Shown: one piece after another, positions 7,801-16,985 of the stretch | Layout of the letters: each line of letters begins with the position of its first letter | Numbering within the stretch: position 1 is the stretch's first letter | DNA from: Euryarchaeota archaeon UBA88 | GTDB lineage: Archaea > Thermoplasmatota > Poseidoniia > Poseidoniales > Poseidoniaceae | NCBI GenBank assembly: GCA_002499545.1 | Contig: DAME01000004.1 | Location: 1 to 64,000, forward strand | Direction of reading: 5' to 3' | Length of the DNA stretch: 64,000 nt | The notes under the pieces: model-generated | The model's database searches: none | Seen by the model: only the letters and a program-made list of their open reading frames with translations | What the model was told of the DNA's origin: nothing | Position numbers and translations under genes: made by a program

Positions 7801-9828
7801 CTTGATTCGCTCTACATTGTTGACACTATCAGCTGTTCCAGTACTGGTCGAATACCCTCCAGAGAAATCATTTCCGAACCATTCTTGGCCGCTCGGGTCA
7901 ACCAAAACGAGGTCGAGATCATTGACTAGTCGAACTTGCCCCTGACCAGCATTCGCACTGCCCTCGACATCCGACCATGCCAACGTAATATCGATACCGT
8001 GACTGGGGTCCATGTCAAACGCATACAGTAGCCCAAAACCTGCCTTGAGGGGTTTATAGTCATCGTAAAAAGTGGTAAGAGAAGTTGGACCGTCGGTGGG
8101 AATAATAGTACGTTGAAGGTCAAGTTGCCCCCAACCCTCTACCGCATTTGGAATGTCAGATGCGCCTAAATCTTTGGCTCCGTTGATGACAGCGGCTTTG
8201 ATGAGCGATGCGGATGGGGAATTCAAACCCACTTGTTCTCGAAGGAACTCACGAACAAGTGCAGTGCTCCCTCCTGCGATTGATGTAGCGTGTGATGAAC
8301 CAGATAATGTCATGTAAAGCGGACTTCCGTCTGAATGACTACCTGTTCCACATGAGAATCCAGCAGGAGATTTTGCCTCTTCAGCCAAGCCAGAGCAGAT
8401 GTTTATTCCCGGTGCGACGATGTCGGGTTTGATTCGTCCGTCAAGGCTTGGCCCCAAACTGGAAATGTTCGCAACAGTTCCAGCGAGGCTTCCAGTTTGT
8501 GAAGTTCCTACTGCAAGTACATTTTTTGCAGTACCTGGAGCAGTGACTTGTGACGCACCCTGTGCACCTCGGTCTCCGACTGAAAAGAGTGGGAGAACCG
8601 TCTGCTTATCGTTCACTAGGAGATCGACAGAACGAGAGTCAGCAGTATAGTGACCGTAATTGCCGTTTGAACCCCATGCATTGATAGCAATCCGTGCCGT
8701 CTTTTGTTCCGCGTCATTGAGGAGGTCGTAAATTGAACCAATTCGTCCGAACACTCCGGTTGGATCGTGCTCCAGTGCATACATGACAACATTGGCCGAT
8801 GGAGCAATGCCCTGAGCAGATGAGTCTCCGCTACCGTCACCCACAGCGGATAATGCGATGTGGGTCCCGTGCCCGGTATTGGTGTCCGATGGTGAAGGGT
8901 CAAGACCAAAGTTGGTGTAAACCCCTGCGATTCGTCCCAGAATATCGGGGTGGTCTTGGTCTAAACCCGTATCAGTGATTGCAAGAGTCTCCCCGGACCC
9001 GTCAAGAGAAAACGTCGCATTTGCAGCGACGTCATCCACACCAACAATCGCACCTGCTACTGCATTGTGGACAATGAAATCGGTTGTGGCCTCGACCCAT
9101 ATGAGCCGGCCGTCACGTGCGAGATTTTCAATGAAAATTGAATACAAATCCGGTGAAACTTTCGCTTCACAAAGCCCAACTCCACACCAAGCCTCTTCAG
9201 CCCCCATACGTACCATGTCGAGGCTGAGTAATTCCAATCCTGCAAGCGCTAAGTCAGATGCAGGTACTATCGCAAGGTGATCGAACGGTCCTTCGACGAG
9301 GAGAGATGGCTCGATTCGCCATCCGGGGTGTTCTGCTCCAATCCATCGCACTCGTTCATCGCCCTGTAATGCATCAAAAGCCGTCTGTGGGGGGTTGGGG
9401 AGTCGCACTAACCAACCTTCATCAGCCACATGATCCAGAACATCAAGGGCATAAGTGGAAGAGAGTTGTTCCAGTACTTCTCCGTCGCGGGTGTGGAGTT
9501 GAAGCAGACCTAATCCTGTTGAAAGATAGTCAGTTGGGTTCATGAGCGAATCAGGGACTGAAGGACCGAGTGATGCCAGTGGGTCAAACTCACCAGCAGC
9601 GATTCGTAAAATTCCCGTTGATACGGTTAATTCTACATCTTCTAACGATGAGGATTCAATGGATGACCAGTGAGAAGCAGCATGTTCGATATCAATTGCT
9701 TGGGATGCCAAGGGGACGTCCAAAATGGTGTCAGACGAAGTATTCTCAGGAGTTGTACAAATGAGTGGACTGAGGGCAGTTAGCATCAGCAAGGAGAGCA
9801 CAAAAAATGAGCGGTTTAACCCTTGCAT
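4882..9828 (-). CDS. Giant secreted subtilisin-like protease with membrane anchor and GWT tail
   Basis: About 1648 residues. A signal peptide follows the ATG (MQGLNRSFFVLSLLMLTALS). The frame can also open at a TTG overlapping the gap stop, at 9894. The S8 catalytic domain has Asp286 (ITDTGLDQDH), His320 (GHGTH), the oxyanion Asn383 and Ser512 (SGSSHAT in place of GTSMA). An N-terminal propeptide-like region of about 260 residues precedes it. Roughly 900 residues of beta-sandwich, CARDB/NEW3-like repeats follow. One transmembrane helix (LYLSIPLLALVILSLSVVAL) then leads to a short cytosolic Pro-rich tail ending in GLPVGWTMEQWQHYGQQW. The enzyme probably digests extracellular protein while tethered to the cell surface. 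The same tail ends the unrelated protein encoded at 34726-40149. Confidence 0.88.
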   Translation of the reverse strand: MQGLNRSFFVLSLLMLTALSPLICTTPENTSSDTILDVPLASQAIDIEHAASHWSSIESSSLEDVELTVSTGILRIAAGEFDPLASLGPSVPDSLMNPTDYLSTGLGLLQLHTRDGEVLEQLSSTYALDVLDHVADEGWLVRLPNPPQTAFDALQGDERVRWIGAEHPGWRIEPSLLVEGPFDHLAIVPASDLALAGLELLSLDMVRMGAEEAWCGVGLCEAKVSPDLYSIFIENLARDGRLIWVEATTDFIVHNAVAGAIVGVDDVAANATFSLDGSGETLAITDTGLDQDHPDILGRIAGVYTNFGLDPSPSDTNTGHGTHIALSAVGDGSGDSSAQGIAPSANVVMYALEHDPTGVFGRIGSIYDLLNDAEQKTARIAINAWGSNGNYGHYTADSRSVDLLVNDKQTVLPLFSVGDRGAQGASQVTAPGTAKNVLAVGTSQTGSLAGTVANISSLGPSLDGRIKPDIVAPGINICSGLAEEAKSPAGFSCGTGSHSDGSPLYMTLSGSSHATSIAGGSTALVREFLREQVGLNSPSASLIKAAVINGAKDLGASDIPNAVEGWGQLDLQRTIIPTDGPTSLTTFYDDYKPLKAGFGLLYAFDMDPSHGIDITLAWSDVEGSANAGQGQVRLVNDLDLVLVDPSGQEWFGNDFSGGYSTSTGTADSVNNVERIKVAPGTLTSTGQWLVKVLHRSGIEQNFALVVVADATPNAQTDLATYNGSIVPSSLTPLKDDIISLQIGWVNQGTSPSGTFHVILEDLTANEILFDVDRPSLQPGLVDSLLLQHQFTTTGIHSMRLSIDTNDQVSEMNDANAGIDNNIWLQDIEVTALGVRVVALDELGDAPVTPEDRAASAMNEFDVLNETGIDIPIHILHEGTGQQAVTLSVTNVQMPQPGRPDFLLAPDDVWSKTVSEPGPYVVQGQGEEGDFKQLTVRLENEYADLSNPEEPRYARAGTFVVDITARYQSQPTVSHTQRITIVVPDVTAVNIGAAGISGLSALPGESTGFVISVMNIGNSPGQYTVSCSSENRWQVMLGSSNSSTLEFEPLNIKESLPMYIRIFVPPVSGGLPAADSSDTVTCWVTSPTDSSMNFTQSVEVLVLAQQSFDTDLYDDIGPIGPAAANRNVMVDSGQQVNLNHTIENTGNTPVELTVSIQPSNANWPIQVSYEDQTDNRKVTLSLDGGEVRTVQFILGVPLVAEEGESNNFVIRTEYNAQKFTTNSTVLVVKDDLAMELLGPSNGRVDTTISSELSFGEFTVTNTGNAALSLNWSNGLAPDGWTIGFANPSTYIEPREERTVRLGFLPPINAPSTDSAFELVVTLSGFNNGRMIQSSVQIDVAVLDSAYANISVGDPLVTPLSQVVRGETAVQSLVIRNDGNIPLMGSLVSEVLDAEGNISSEWTASSSLSEIDSIAVGESVIVDLSVTPSEDAEKGLQYTTVNLTSGDVILGQIVIETTVESARGSGGFFSSLPLYLSIPLLALVILSLSVVALRIKKRGEVVEDSEGLIAPDAFVNPDREGTRREQALDIGLAADDLAGGEVSSDEIAAALAQSLNMPIAPAAVPTGLPPMPLPGLPPLGMPPQGMPPASNAKRLPPLSLPPIPQPTPLPLPVVKQAPVLSGPPLPPSGLPVGWTMEQWQHYGQQWLDNQ

Positions 9829-9890
9829 ACACGGTCGAGACGCACTACCTTTTTGAAAACGCCCCTTCGATGTACCCCTGCGGGGTATGC

Positions 9891-10928
9891 TCAAAGGTTG
9901 TTGTAGACAGAAATTGCTGCATCAGTTTTAGCTACAGAAGCCATCCAGTCACTCTCCACACCCATCAATGCACGAACTGCATCGACGTTCTCAGGAATAA
10001 CGTCTGACTCTTGATGAATCGCTTGGAAGTAATACAGCGTGTTACCTTCGAGCTTAACGCCGTCTTCCCAAATGAAGATTTCATGTAAATCGCCCCATTT
10101 CCGACCAATATCACGAGCAAATTCCATGACTTCAGCGGTAGTTGTAATACCGGTTTCCGCTCCATTCATGATGACCAATCTCGGTCGACTTGCCCACATG
10201 TCCAAAATGGATTCAGTGGTCAGACCGTGCCCGTCGGGAAGCGTGGCTGTAATCACGTGAACGTGCATGATGGTTGTAGGCACTGCTACAGCCATAGAGT
10301 TAATTTGAATCTCGGGCTTGACTGTCATGACGTCAGGACCGTGGTGTGAAGGAACCTTGAGAACCGGCTTGATGGCGTTAATTGGGCCCTTACTGGAATC
10401 GCCAGGGTCTGCTGCTCGACGAATCATCGTGCATTCGACCTTCAATTCTCCGCAATGTTCGTAGAGTGGAACAAGCGTTCGAGAAAGACCAGTGGTGTTA
10501 CACGAAACGACTCGAGTGCCTTCGACGTTCATGTTTTGAGCGTGATTAGCGGAAGAAGTGTAGGACATCTCAGTCATTGCGTGCTTTTCGCCGCCTTGGA
10601 AAATCCACTTCACACCGTTGGATTGGTAGATCTCTTTGTTCGACGCACCAACTTTACCTGGTGAACAATCAATCACAATATCTGCGATTGCGAGCAAATC
10701 GCTGAGTCCGCCGTGGCACGTGTAGCCTGCAGCACCGAAGGCTGCAATGCGATCTGCATCGTCAAATGTACAGTAGATCGGATATCCCTTGCGCACGGCC
10801 AAATCACATCCAAACGCTGGACGAGTCTTCGTCACGCCAACAATTTCCATGTCATCTTGCGCATCGACTGCATCAGCGACGCGCTTACCGATTGTACCGT
10901 ACCCGTTGATGGCTACCTTGATTGTCAT
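9891..10928 (-). CDS. gap: Type II glyceraldehyde-3-phosphate dehydrogenase
   Basis: The archaeal phosphorylating dehydrogenase of central carbon metabolism (345 residues). The Rossmann motif INGYGTIGKRVADA starts at residue 7. The catalytic cysteine is Cys143 in SCNTTGLSRTL, and RRAADP follows near 170. It lacks the features of the bacterial GapA family. The frame can open at a TTG (10937), but the ATG at 10928, preceded by GAGG, fits the family N-terminus MTIKVAINGYG. The promoter is probably the palindromic TATA element at 10976-10992, shared with the divergent gene. Its stop overlaps the TTG that could open the downstream protease frame, so the two may be cotranscribed although functionally unrelated. 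Confidence 0.95.
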   Translation of the reverse strand: MTIKVAINGYGTIGKRVADAVDAQDDMEIVGVTKTRPAFGCDLAVRKGYPIYCTFDDADRIAAFGAAGYTCHGGLSDLLAIADIVIDCSPGKVGASNKEIYQSNGVKWIFQGGEKHAMTEMSYTSSANHAQNMNVEGTRVVSCNTTGLSRTLVPLYEHCGELKVECTMIRRAADPGDSSKGPINAIKPVLKVPSHHGPDVMTVKPEIQINSMAVAVPTTIMHVHVITATLPDGHGLTTESILDMWASRPRLVIMNGAETGITTTAEVMEFARDIGRKWGDLHEIFIWEDGVKLEGNTLYYFQAIHQESDVIPENVDAVRALMGVESDWMASVAKTDAAISVYNNL

Positions 10929-10975
10929 AATCCTCAAAAAGAATGCTTAGGAAGAACCTCTATTAACACATCGCT

Positions 10976-10992
10976 GGGATTTTTTAAAATCC
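10976..10992. promoter_or_regulatory. Palindromic TATA element between divergent genes
   Basis: GGGATTTTTTAAAATCC is nearly symmetric and reads as a TATA-like box on both strands. It lies about 50 bases upstream of the gap ATG and 68-90 bases upstream of the plus-strand ATGs at 11060 and 11081. A start about 25 nt away in each direction gives a short leader for gap and a 25-70 nt leader for the other gene. Confidence 0.4.
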
Positions 10993-11059
10993 AACCGTGC
11001 ATTTCAAAGATTTCTCAAATACCAAAAAATCAGCGTTCTTCACGGTAGGCTATTTGGAC

Positions 11060-12661
11060 ATGAAGGAACACCCGAGCATCATGGCCGAACCACGAGAGGT
11101 TGTTGAACGCTCATTCAACATCAACAAGAAACTGGGCCCACGGTTGATTGCGGCTGCGGAGCAAAATGCGATTCTTCGCATTGGGTGGACCAATGCTGGC
11201 GAACCCGTCCCAAAAAATGGGGAATTGGGTCTCTGTCCAAATCTCCCTACCGGCTCTCGTATACGTGCTCTGGGTCTGCTCGGTTCGTGGACTGCTGCTT
11301 TTGGAAGTGGCGGGAATTTCACGATTCAGGGTGATGCAAAGTCGTTTTTAGGTGCCGGAAACCGAGGGAATTCAATCTATTGTGAACAACTTGCCGAACA
11401 GTACACTGGATACGCCATGCACGACGGAAGAATCGTGGTGATGGACGGTACCGGCGATGATGCTGGAGCAATGATGTGTGGAGGATTGTTGATGATTCGT
11501 GGCGTGACTGGGGCACGCATCGGTGGCGGCATGAAAGGCGGCCTCATCGTTGTTCATGGCGATGTTGGAAGTGACCCGGGTGCAGGCATGACAGGTGGTA
11601 GAATCGTCATTAACGGACGGTGTCCAACACCACCTGTGGGAGTTTCATTGAGGCCACTCGAATCAAAAGAAGTCAAAGAAATCAATTCACTGCTCAACAA
11701 CAAGGATATGGAGATACCCTCCGATGCAGTTTGTTTGGTTGCCGCTCCTGCACCTCTGGTTGAACCAATTGAACCACCCGTCTCAGCCTCTGATCTATCC
11801 AACATAGGGCTGGTCCCCGGTGAATTACACCAAACCAATCACTACCAAACTTGCGATACAATTTCGCTTTTGGCAGAACGTAACGGAGAAAACACACCTG
11901 TTGCACTTCCCCTACCGCTCCTTCCAATGATTCCAGACGGAGATTTACTCAAATCCTCTGAAGACATGGACGCACATGCAGCAAGCATCTTAGCAAATCA
12001 GCCCTTTATCACACGCTTGAATCCACGCCCCAATGACATGGTCATCATCGACCGCGACAATCTCAATAATGCGCCTGAATTATTGGAACAAGGCAACGGT
12101 GTTATTTTGGACATGGATTCGCTCCCTGCAATGAATTCCGAAGAAATCGATGGGTTTCTTGTGGCTATTCAAACCCTTCAAGGAAGAGATAAAACCGTTG
12201 CATTCCTCAACGCACTTGGAAGGGTAGAATCACTGCATGTTCGTTCATCGCATCACAACATCGACCTCGCCATAAGCAGAGTAGAAGACGGGTCAGGGGT
12301 AGCTGAGGCCGCCGCATTGCCAATGATTGGCCGCTCCTCAAAAGCACACCTTGAAGACGCACCGACTCAAACTGGAATGCTTCTCGGCCTTTCAGCAAGT
12401 GGCAAAGACCTCGCAGTCCTTCGTGCATCAGGTATGCACGTGGTTTGCTGTGAAGTACCGATGCAAGATGTCAATGACCTCGCCCACTGGTTGCAAAGTA
12501 TTTCCAACGAATTCATTGAGATCCTCAAACGACTCGGTCTCGATTCCATCGACCAGTTACAGCGTCAGCACTTGCGGGCATTGGATTATGAAACGGCGGC
12601 AATCAGCGGATTACGACTGGTAGGCTACGACAGACCATTACCGCTCTGGTTTGCACGATAG
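11060..12661 (+). CDS. GXGXG-domain protein fused to a degenerate glutamate-synthase-like domain
   Basis: 533 residues from the ATG at 11060; a GTG at 10997 and an ATG at 11081 are alternatives. Residues about 80-190 form the right-handed GXGXG beta-helix (for example GDAKSFLGAGNRG, GTGDDAGAMMCGG, GDVGSDPGAGMTGG) found at the end of glutamate synthase large subunits and in formylmethanofuran dehydrogenase subunit C. The C-terminal half resembles the end of the glutamate synthase FMN barrel: a helix like EVREILASLGLRSLDEL appears as EFIEILKRLGLDSIDQL. The glycine-rich FMN and Fe-S cysteine motifs of the active enzyme are not visible. The domain order is reversed relative to GltB. It may be a regulatory or structural remnant rather than an active synthase. 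An 8-base gap to pheT suggests cotranscription. Confidence 0.6.
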   Translation: MKEHPSIMAEPREVVERSFNINKKLGPRLIAAAEQNAILRIGWTNAGEPVPKNGELGLCPNLPTGSRIRALGLLGSWTAAFGSGGNFTIQGDAKSFLGAGNRGNSIYCEQLAEQYTGYAMHDGRIVVMDGTGDDAGAMMCGGLLMIRGVTGARIGGGMKGGLIVVHGDVGSDPGAGMTGGRIVINGRCPTPPVGVSLRPLESKEVKEINSLLNNKDMEIPSDAVCLVAAPAPLVEPIEPPVSASDLSNIGLVPGELHQTNHYQTCDTISLLAERNGENTPVALPLPLLPMIPDGDLLKSSEDMDAHAASILANQPFITRLNPRPNDMVIIDRDNLNNAPELLEQGNGVILDMDSLPAMNSEEIDGFLVAIQTLQGRDKTVAFLNALGRVESLHVRSSHHNIDLAISRVEDGSGVAEAAALPMIGRSSKAHLEDAPTQTGMLLGLSASGKDLAVLRASGMHVVCCEVPMQDVNDLAHWLQSISNEFIEILKRLGLDSIDQLQRQHLRALDYETAAISGLRLVGYDRPLPLWFAR

Positions 12662-12669
12662 GTGATGAT

Positions 12670-14418
12670 ATGCCAACAATTTCGGTCGAACAAAAATTGC
12701 TTCAAATGCTCCTTGCCAAACACGGTATAGAGCATGACATCGATCGCCTGGCGGATGAACTCCCGTTACTTGGAACGGATATTGATTCATGTGATGAATC
12801 ATCGCTGAACATTGAAATTTTTCCGGACCGTCCGGATTTACTATCTGGTGAAACCCTCGCTAACGCAATTCGGCCTTTCCTCCATTCTGCTAAAAGCAAA
12901 CCCCGCCTCGATGTCAAACAGGGTACTGTCACCATGACTGTCGCCCCTGAACTTGAACATGTTCGACCAGTAATTCTTGGTGCGATCGTACGAAACGTGG
13001 ACACGGGCACCTCACCCGAAGAGAAAGAAGGCTTCATCAAATGCCTGATGGACCACCAAGAGAAATTGCATTTTGCACTTGGACGTGGTCGACGTCGAGC
13101 ATCCATAGGTGTTCATGACCTATCGACCGTTACCGCACCGTTTCGTGTTGAGGCAGTCCCAGTATCCACACAATTCACGCCGCTCGGGATAAGTCATCCA
13201 ATGTCGCTTGAACAAATCCTTTCCCAACATCCGAAAGGAATTGATTATGCTCACTTGCTTGATGGAATGGATGCATATCCAATCATATACGATGCTCATG
13301 GCGAAGTGTTATCGTTTCCACCAATCATCAACGGTGATCACACGACAGTTACCCATGCAACGACGGACTTCTTTATCGACGTTACGGGTTGGGACCGACG
13401 TGCATGCGAATCGAGTTTGATGTTGATGGCACTCCAACTCGCAGAGCGGGGTGGAAGTGTAGAATCAATCACAATCACCGGATGTGATTCAATTGTCGAA
13501 CACCTACCGAATCCCGCACCAATCACGCATACTGTGACACAACGGCTGCTTGACGGACTACTCGGACGAAGCCTCACAGATGAAGAAATTTCGACAGCAG
13601 TGAATCGGATGGGGGGTGAATTCCTTGGTCGCCATCAGGTTGAAGATGCCCCGAACCGTTCACCAAAAAACATGGCAGATATTGTCGAAGGTGACGTCCT
13701 CCTCTCAGTCGATATGCCGCGGTGGAGATTCGACATTCTGCATCCGATTGATTTGGTAGAGGATATCGCCATTGGGCACGGTTATGAAGACCTTGGTAAC
13801 GATGTCCCCAAAGCACCGCTTACAGCAGTACCACGCAAGGATGGTCACATTCGTCGAAGAATTCGAGACTCGCTACAGGGGCTTGGATTGATGCAAATTC
13901 AATCCCTCACCCTGTCAAACGACCACGACCAGTTTGAGGCCATGCGATGGCCCCCTATGGGTGAAGTTACCCGTATCACCAACCCCATCACCATTGAACA
14001 CACGCTACTTCGACAGTATCTGCTGCCCGGCTTGTTCCGACTCATGGCGAGTAACCGCCACCATGATTTGCCTCAGGCTGTGTATGAATTGGGAACGGTT
14101 GTTCGCGACCACGCAAACAGTGAGCGATTTGCATTCCTCGTAGCAGAGCAGAGTGGCGGATTTGCAGCCATCCGTGGAAGGATTCAAGCGATATTACGAG
14201 ATTTAGGTGCTGCGGAGTATGCCATCGAACCACTCTCTGGTTCGATGGGACCCTGGCTGACTGGACGAAGCGCCAAAGTTGTCATCGACGGAGTGCACGT
14301 TGGGTGCTTTGGTGAAATGGACCCTGCAGTCTCGCAACAGTACGAATTGCGAGTTCCTCTCAACGGCGCAGAGTTTGATATTTCGGCTTTGAGTTCAGTT
14401 CTCATCGACCCTGTTTGA
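12670..14418 (+). CDS. pheT: Phenylalanyl-tRNA synthetase beta subunit
   Basis: A 582-residue archaeal/eukaryal-type PheT. The N-terminal region (MPTISVEQKLLQMLLAKHG, then NIEIFPDRPDLLS) is followed by the B3/B4 editing-type region, the B5 DNA-binding-like fold (near 290-370) and the class II-like core with VEDIAIGHGYEDL. It pairs with PheS, which is not in this window, to charge tRNA-Phe. The start ATG follows GGTGAT, and the gene lies eight bases after the GXGXG gene. The length is normal and I see no frameshift. Confidence 0.95.
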   Translation: MPTISVEQKLLQMLLAKHGIEHDIDRLADELPLLGTDIDSCDESSLNIEIFPDRPDLLSGETLANAIRPFLHSAKSKPRLDVKQGTVTMTVAPELEHVRPVILGAIVRNVDTGTSPEEKEGFIKCLMDHQEKLHFALGRGRRRASIGVHDLSTVTAPFRVEAVPVSTQFTPLGISHPMSLEQILSQHPKGIDYAHLLDGMDAYPIIYDAHGEVLSFPPIINGDHTTVTHATTDFFIDVTGWDRRACESSLMLMALQLAERGGSVESITITGCDSIVEHLPNPAPITHTVTQRLLDGLLGRSLTDEEISTAVNRMGGEFLGRHQVEDAPNRSPKNMADIVEGDVLLSVDMPRWRFDILHPIDLVEDIAIGHGYEDLGNDVPKAPLTAVPRKDGHIRRRIRDSLQGLGLMQIQSLTLSNDHDQFEAMRWPPMGEVTRITNPITIEHTLLRQYLLPGLFRLMASNRHHDLPQAVYELGTVVRDHANSERFAFLVAEQSGGFAAIRGRIQAILRDLGAAEYAIEPLSGSMGPWLTGRSAKVVIDGVHVGCFGEMDPAVSQQYELRVPLNGAEFDISALSSVLIDPV

Positions 14419-14519
14419 TGTTTCGCTGCTCTGCCTAGCATGAAAAAGGAAACACCGAATCCACAACTACCGACGCAAGGGTAGCGAGATGTTGAAGAGG
14501 AAGAGGAGGAGGACAGCAC

Positions 14520-16976
14520 ATGCGCAGCGTGTGGGTAGTCGCCATACTGCTGATTCAAATTTTGTCTCCTTTCGCAGTCGCTGAAACCAACAAGTCTACT
14601 GTAACTTCGAGAAGTGTTGAAGTTGATCTGATTGGTTTGGACTCCGAAGTAATTCATCGCGATGAATTGATTGAGGTGTTTTTCACCCTACACAACACGG
14701 GTACGACTGACACAAACTACGCTGTCCAACTCATGACGCCTCTTGAAGGAATCACTGAATCTGGGCTTCCGCTCAGCGTGTACCTTGAAGCGGGATACTT
14801 GAAGCAAGTGAAATTCAACCTCACTGCTGATATCAGTGCTAATTTTGGAATCCAAACCGCGACGCTGAACGTGACTTCAGTGACTGAACCCTCGTGGTCC
14901 CTTGAACATAATTTCTCAGTGAAAGTCGCTCCCTACTCTGACCTGAAATTTGGCCCGAGTGGAGTTTCGTCGTTCATCGTAACGCCGGGAATACGAACTT
15001 CTGTAGCCGTAAACCTCACGAATCAAGCATCGCTGACCGATAATGTCACCTTCAATTTGTACTCTCAAACCGGTTGGACTTGGGGCTGGGATATGGATGA
15101 TGTTGATGGTGTGAATGCCTTTCAAACGATTGCTATTGATGAATTGACCTATGTTTACCTGTGGATTGAAGTTCCTGAGATAAGAGATGGTATGCCGCTT
15201 GAATATACGGGGCCTCGCTTCCAGTTGAAAGCTGTTTCAAGCATCGACGAAGCCATTGTGCAATGGTCGTTTGACCTGCTCGTGACAACCTACCGTAATG
15301 CCTCGATTGACCAATTCGGAGAAGATTTACTTCTTGAGCCTGGGGGGAACGGCCGCATCCCAGTTACCGTACGAAACAACGGAAATTCCCTGAATTCTTT
15401 GAACATCACCCTCGAAGCACTTGATTCAAACGGAATGCCTCTGGAAGGATTTTCTCCAAGTGACCGGATAGCTGCAAACGGCTGGACAATGGCCTTGTTT
15501 GGAGGATTGGAGGAAATCCAACTCCAACCAAATGAATCCCGAGTCATTGAAATCGGATTCCAATCACCGCTCGAATATTCGGGCTCAATCGATGTCCGAG
15601 TACGGGTTTTCGCAGATGGGGCACTTGTCCGACTACAAACAATTGACCTCAATTCACGTATTGAATGGGTACGCAGTGTTGAGGCAAGTCGAATCACAGA
15701 GGCATGCCAGAACCTCCTTCCAAACTCTTCGTGCACATCATCCATCACGATTCAAAACACCGGAAATGCAGCAGATGAGTTTGAATTTTCAATTCAAAGC
15801 AGTCCTATGCACCTCACTGCGACGCTTCTTACATCTTCTGTCGAATTGTCAGTTCAAGAAACCACGAATCTTGAAATTCTTCACGTTACGGCTCAATCAG
15901 ACGCAAGAGCGTTCGTTAATGGGGACGTGGTAGTTGGAGTGTATCTCAAAGAGAGTTCGGTAGCCGTAATCGAATTGCGAATCCCGGTGAACATTGCACC
16001 CGTTGTTCAATGGGAATTTTCAGACCTTGTTGAAGAAATTGACACCCAAGGGCGTCTTTCAATTGCCATGACATTGCGAAATAGGGGGAACACAGATGAC
16101 GGGTTGTTGGTCCAAATGCAATCTTCACATTCCACTGACATGTCGTTCATCCCACCAACCATCGCCGTATTCGAAGATGGCGTAGAATACCCGCGTTCGT
16201 TTGAGATAAGTAACATTTCAATTGGGGCAAACTTTACTCTACGTGCTTGGGTTGATTTACCTCAAGACCAGATTGCGAATGGAACTTTGTGGCTAAACAT
16301 CACCGTTCGATCACAGTTTGAACCCGATAAAGAATTCATATCTACCTCAACTGCTGATTATCTTGGTACGCCGTGGCAGACTGAAGAACAACCCGATGGG
16401 TTCGATGTTCAAGCATTCCTTGTGACCGGTTGGGAACTGTTCAAGGCATGGGGGTTAATGCTGTTGGCAATTGCTGTATCTGTGGCCATCATTACCGCAT
16501 CAGTGAAGGCCCGTAAACAGCGCTCACTTGAACAACGAGAACTTGAAGAAATGCGTCGTCCAGTGGAACCAGAAGAAGTCGGTGATTGGATGGAAAAATT
16601 TCAGCAAAAAGCACCACAAGTGATCGAAGAACCTCGTTTGAAAGTGAGTACTGAAGAGTTTCAGCAAGCGTTCCAATCTCGTGCTGGTGCGTACAAAACT
16701 GCGACCCAACCAGTCGATACACGGCTCACTCAGGCAGCCATCACGGTTCTTGATCATCACGATAAAAGTGAATTGAAATCAACTGCTGATTCCCTGCTAA
16801 CTTCCATACAAGATCAGGGAATCTCAAAACCAGCACCTGAAAATCAAGTCCTCCATGCAGAAGATACTTCAACACAGCGAACGATTCGAAGCGATGAGCA
16901 GCCAATTGCATCAACTGCGCCAACCCAACAAGTATCGGTCCCCCTACCGATCGACTTGGATGATTTTGATGTATGA
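14520..16976 (+). CDS. Secreted, single-pass membrane protein with CARDB/NEW3-like repeats
   Basis: 818 residues. A signal peptide (MRSVWVVAILLIQILSPFAVAE) is followed by about 610 extracellular residues of beta-sandwich repeats with the recurrent pattern VTVRNNGNS...NITLEA and ITIQNTGNAADEFEFSI, typical of CARDB or NEW3-type domains. One transmembrane segment lies at about 640-662 (LMLLAIAVSVAIITAS). The cytosolic tail of about 155 residues is charged and predicted helical, starting with KARKQRSLEQRELEEMRR. No catalytic motif is visible, so a surface adhesin or structural role is the most I can infer. A GA-rich leader with GAGGAGG lies 10-15 bases ahead of the ATG. The GWT tail seen in other giants here is absent. 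Confidence 0.8.
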   Translation: MRSVWVVAILLIQILSPFAVAETNKSTVTSRSVEVDLIGLDSEVIHRDELIEVFFTLHNTGTTDTNYAVQLMTPLEGITESGLPLSVYLEAGYLKQVKFNLTADISANFGIQTATLNVTSVTEPSWSLEHNFSVKVAPYSDLKFGPSGVSSFIVTPGIRTSVAVNLTNQASLTDNVTFNLYSQTGWTWGWDMDDVDGVNAFQTIAIDELTYVYLWIEVPEIRDGMPLEYTGPRFQLKAVSSIDEAIVQWSFDLLVTTYRNASIDQFGEDLLLEPGGNGRIPVTVRNNGNSLNSLNITLEALDSNGMPLEGFSPSDRIAANGWTMALFGGLEEIQLQPNESRVIEIGFQSPLEYSGSIDVRVRVFADGALVRLQTIDLNSRIEWVRSVEASRITEACQNLLPNSSCTSSITIQNTGNAADEFEFSIQSSPMHLTATLLTSSVELSVQETTNLEILHVTAQSDARAFVNGDVVVGVYLKESSVAVIELRIPVNIAPVVQWEFSDLVEEIDTQGRLSIAMTLRNRGNTDDGLLVQMQSSHSTDMSFIPPTIAVFEDGVEYPRSFEISNISIGANFTLRAWVDLPQDQIANGTLWLNITVRSQFEPDKEFISTSTADYLGTPWQTEEQPDGFDVQAFLVTGWELFKAWGLMLLAIAVSVAIITASVKARKQRSLEQRELEEMRRPVEPEEVGDWMEKFQQKAPQVIEEPRLKVSTEEFQQAFQSRAGAYKTATQPVDTRLTQAAITVLDHHDKSELKSTADSLLTSIQDQGISKPAPENQVLHAEDTSTQRTIRSDEQPIASTAPTQQVSVPLPIDLDDFDV

Positions 16977-16985
16977 GGTTTCAGT

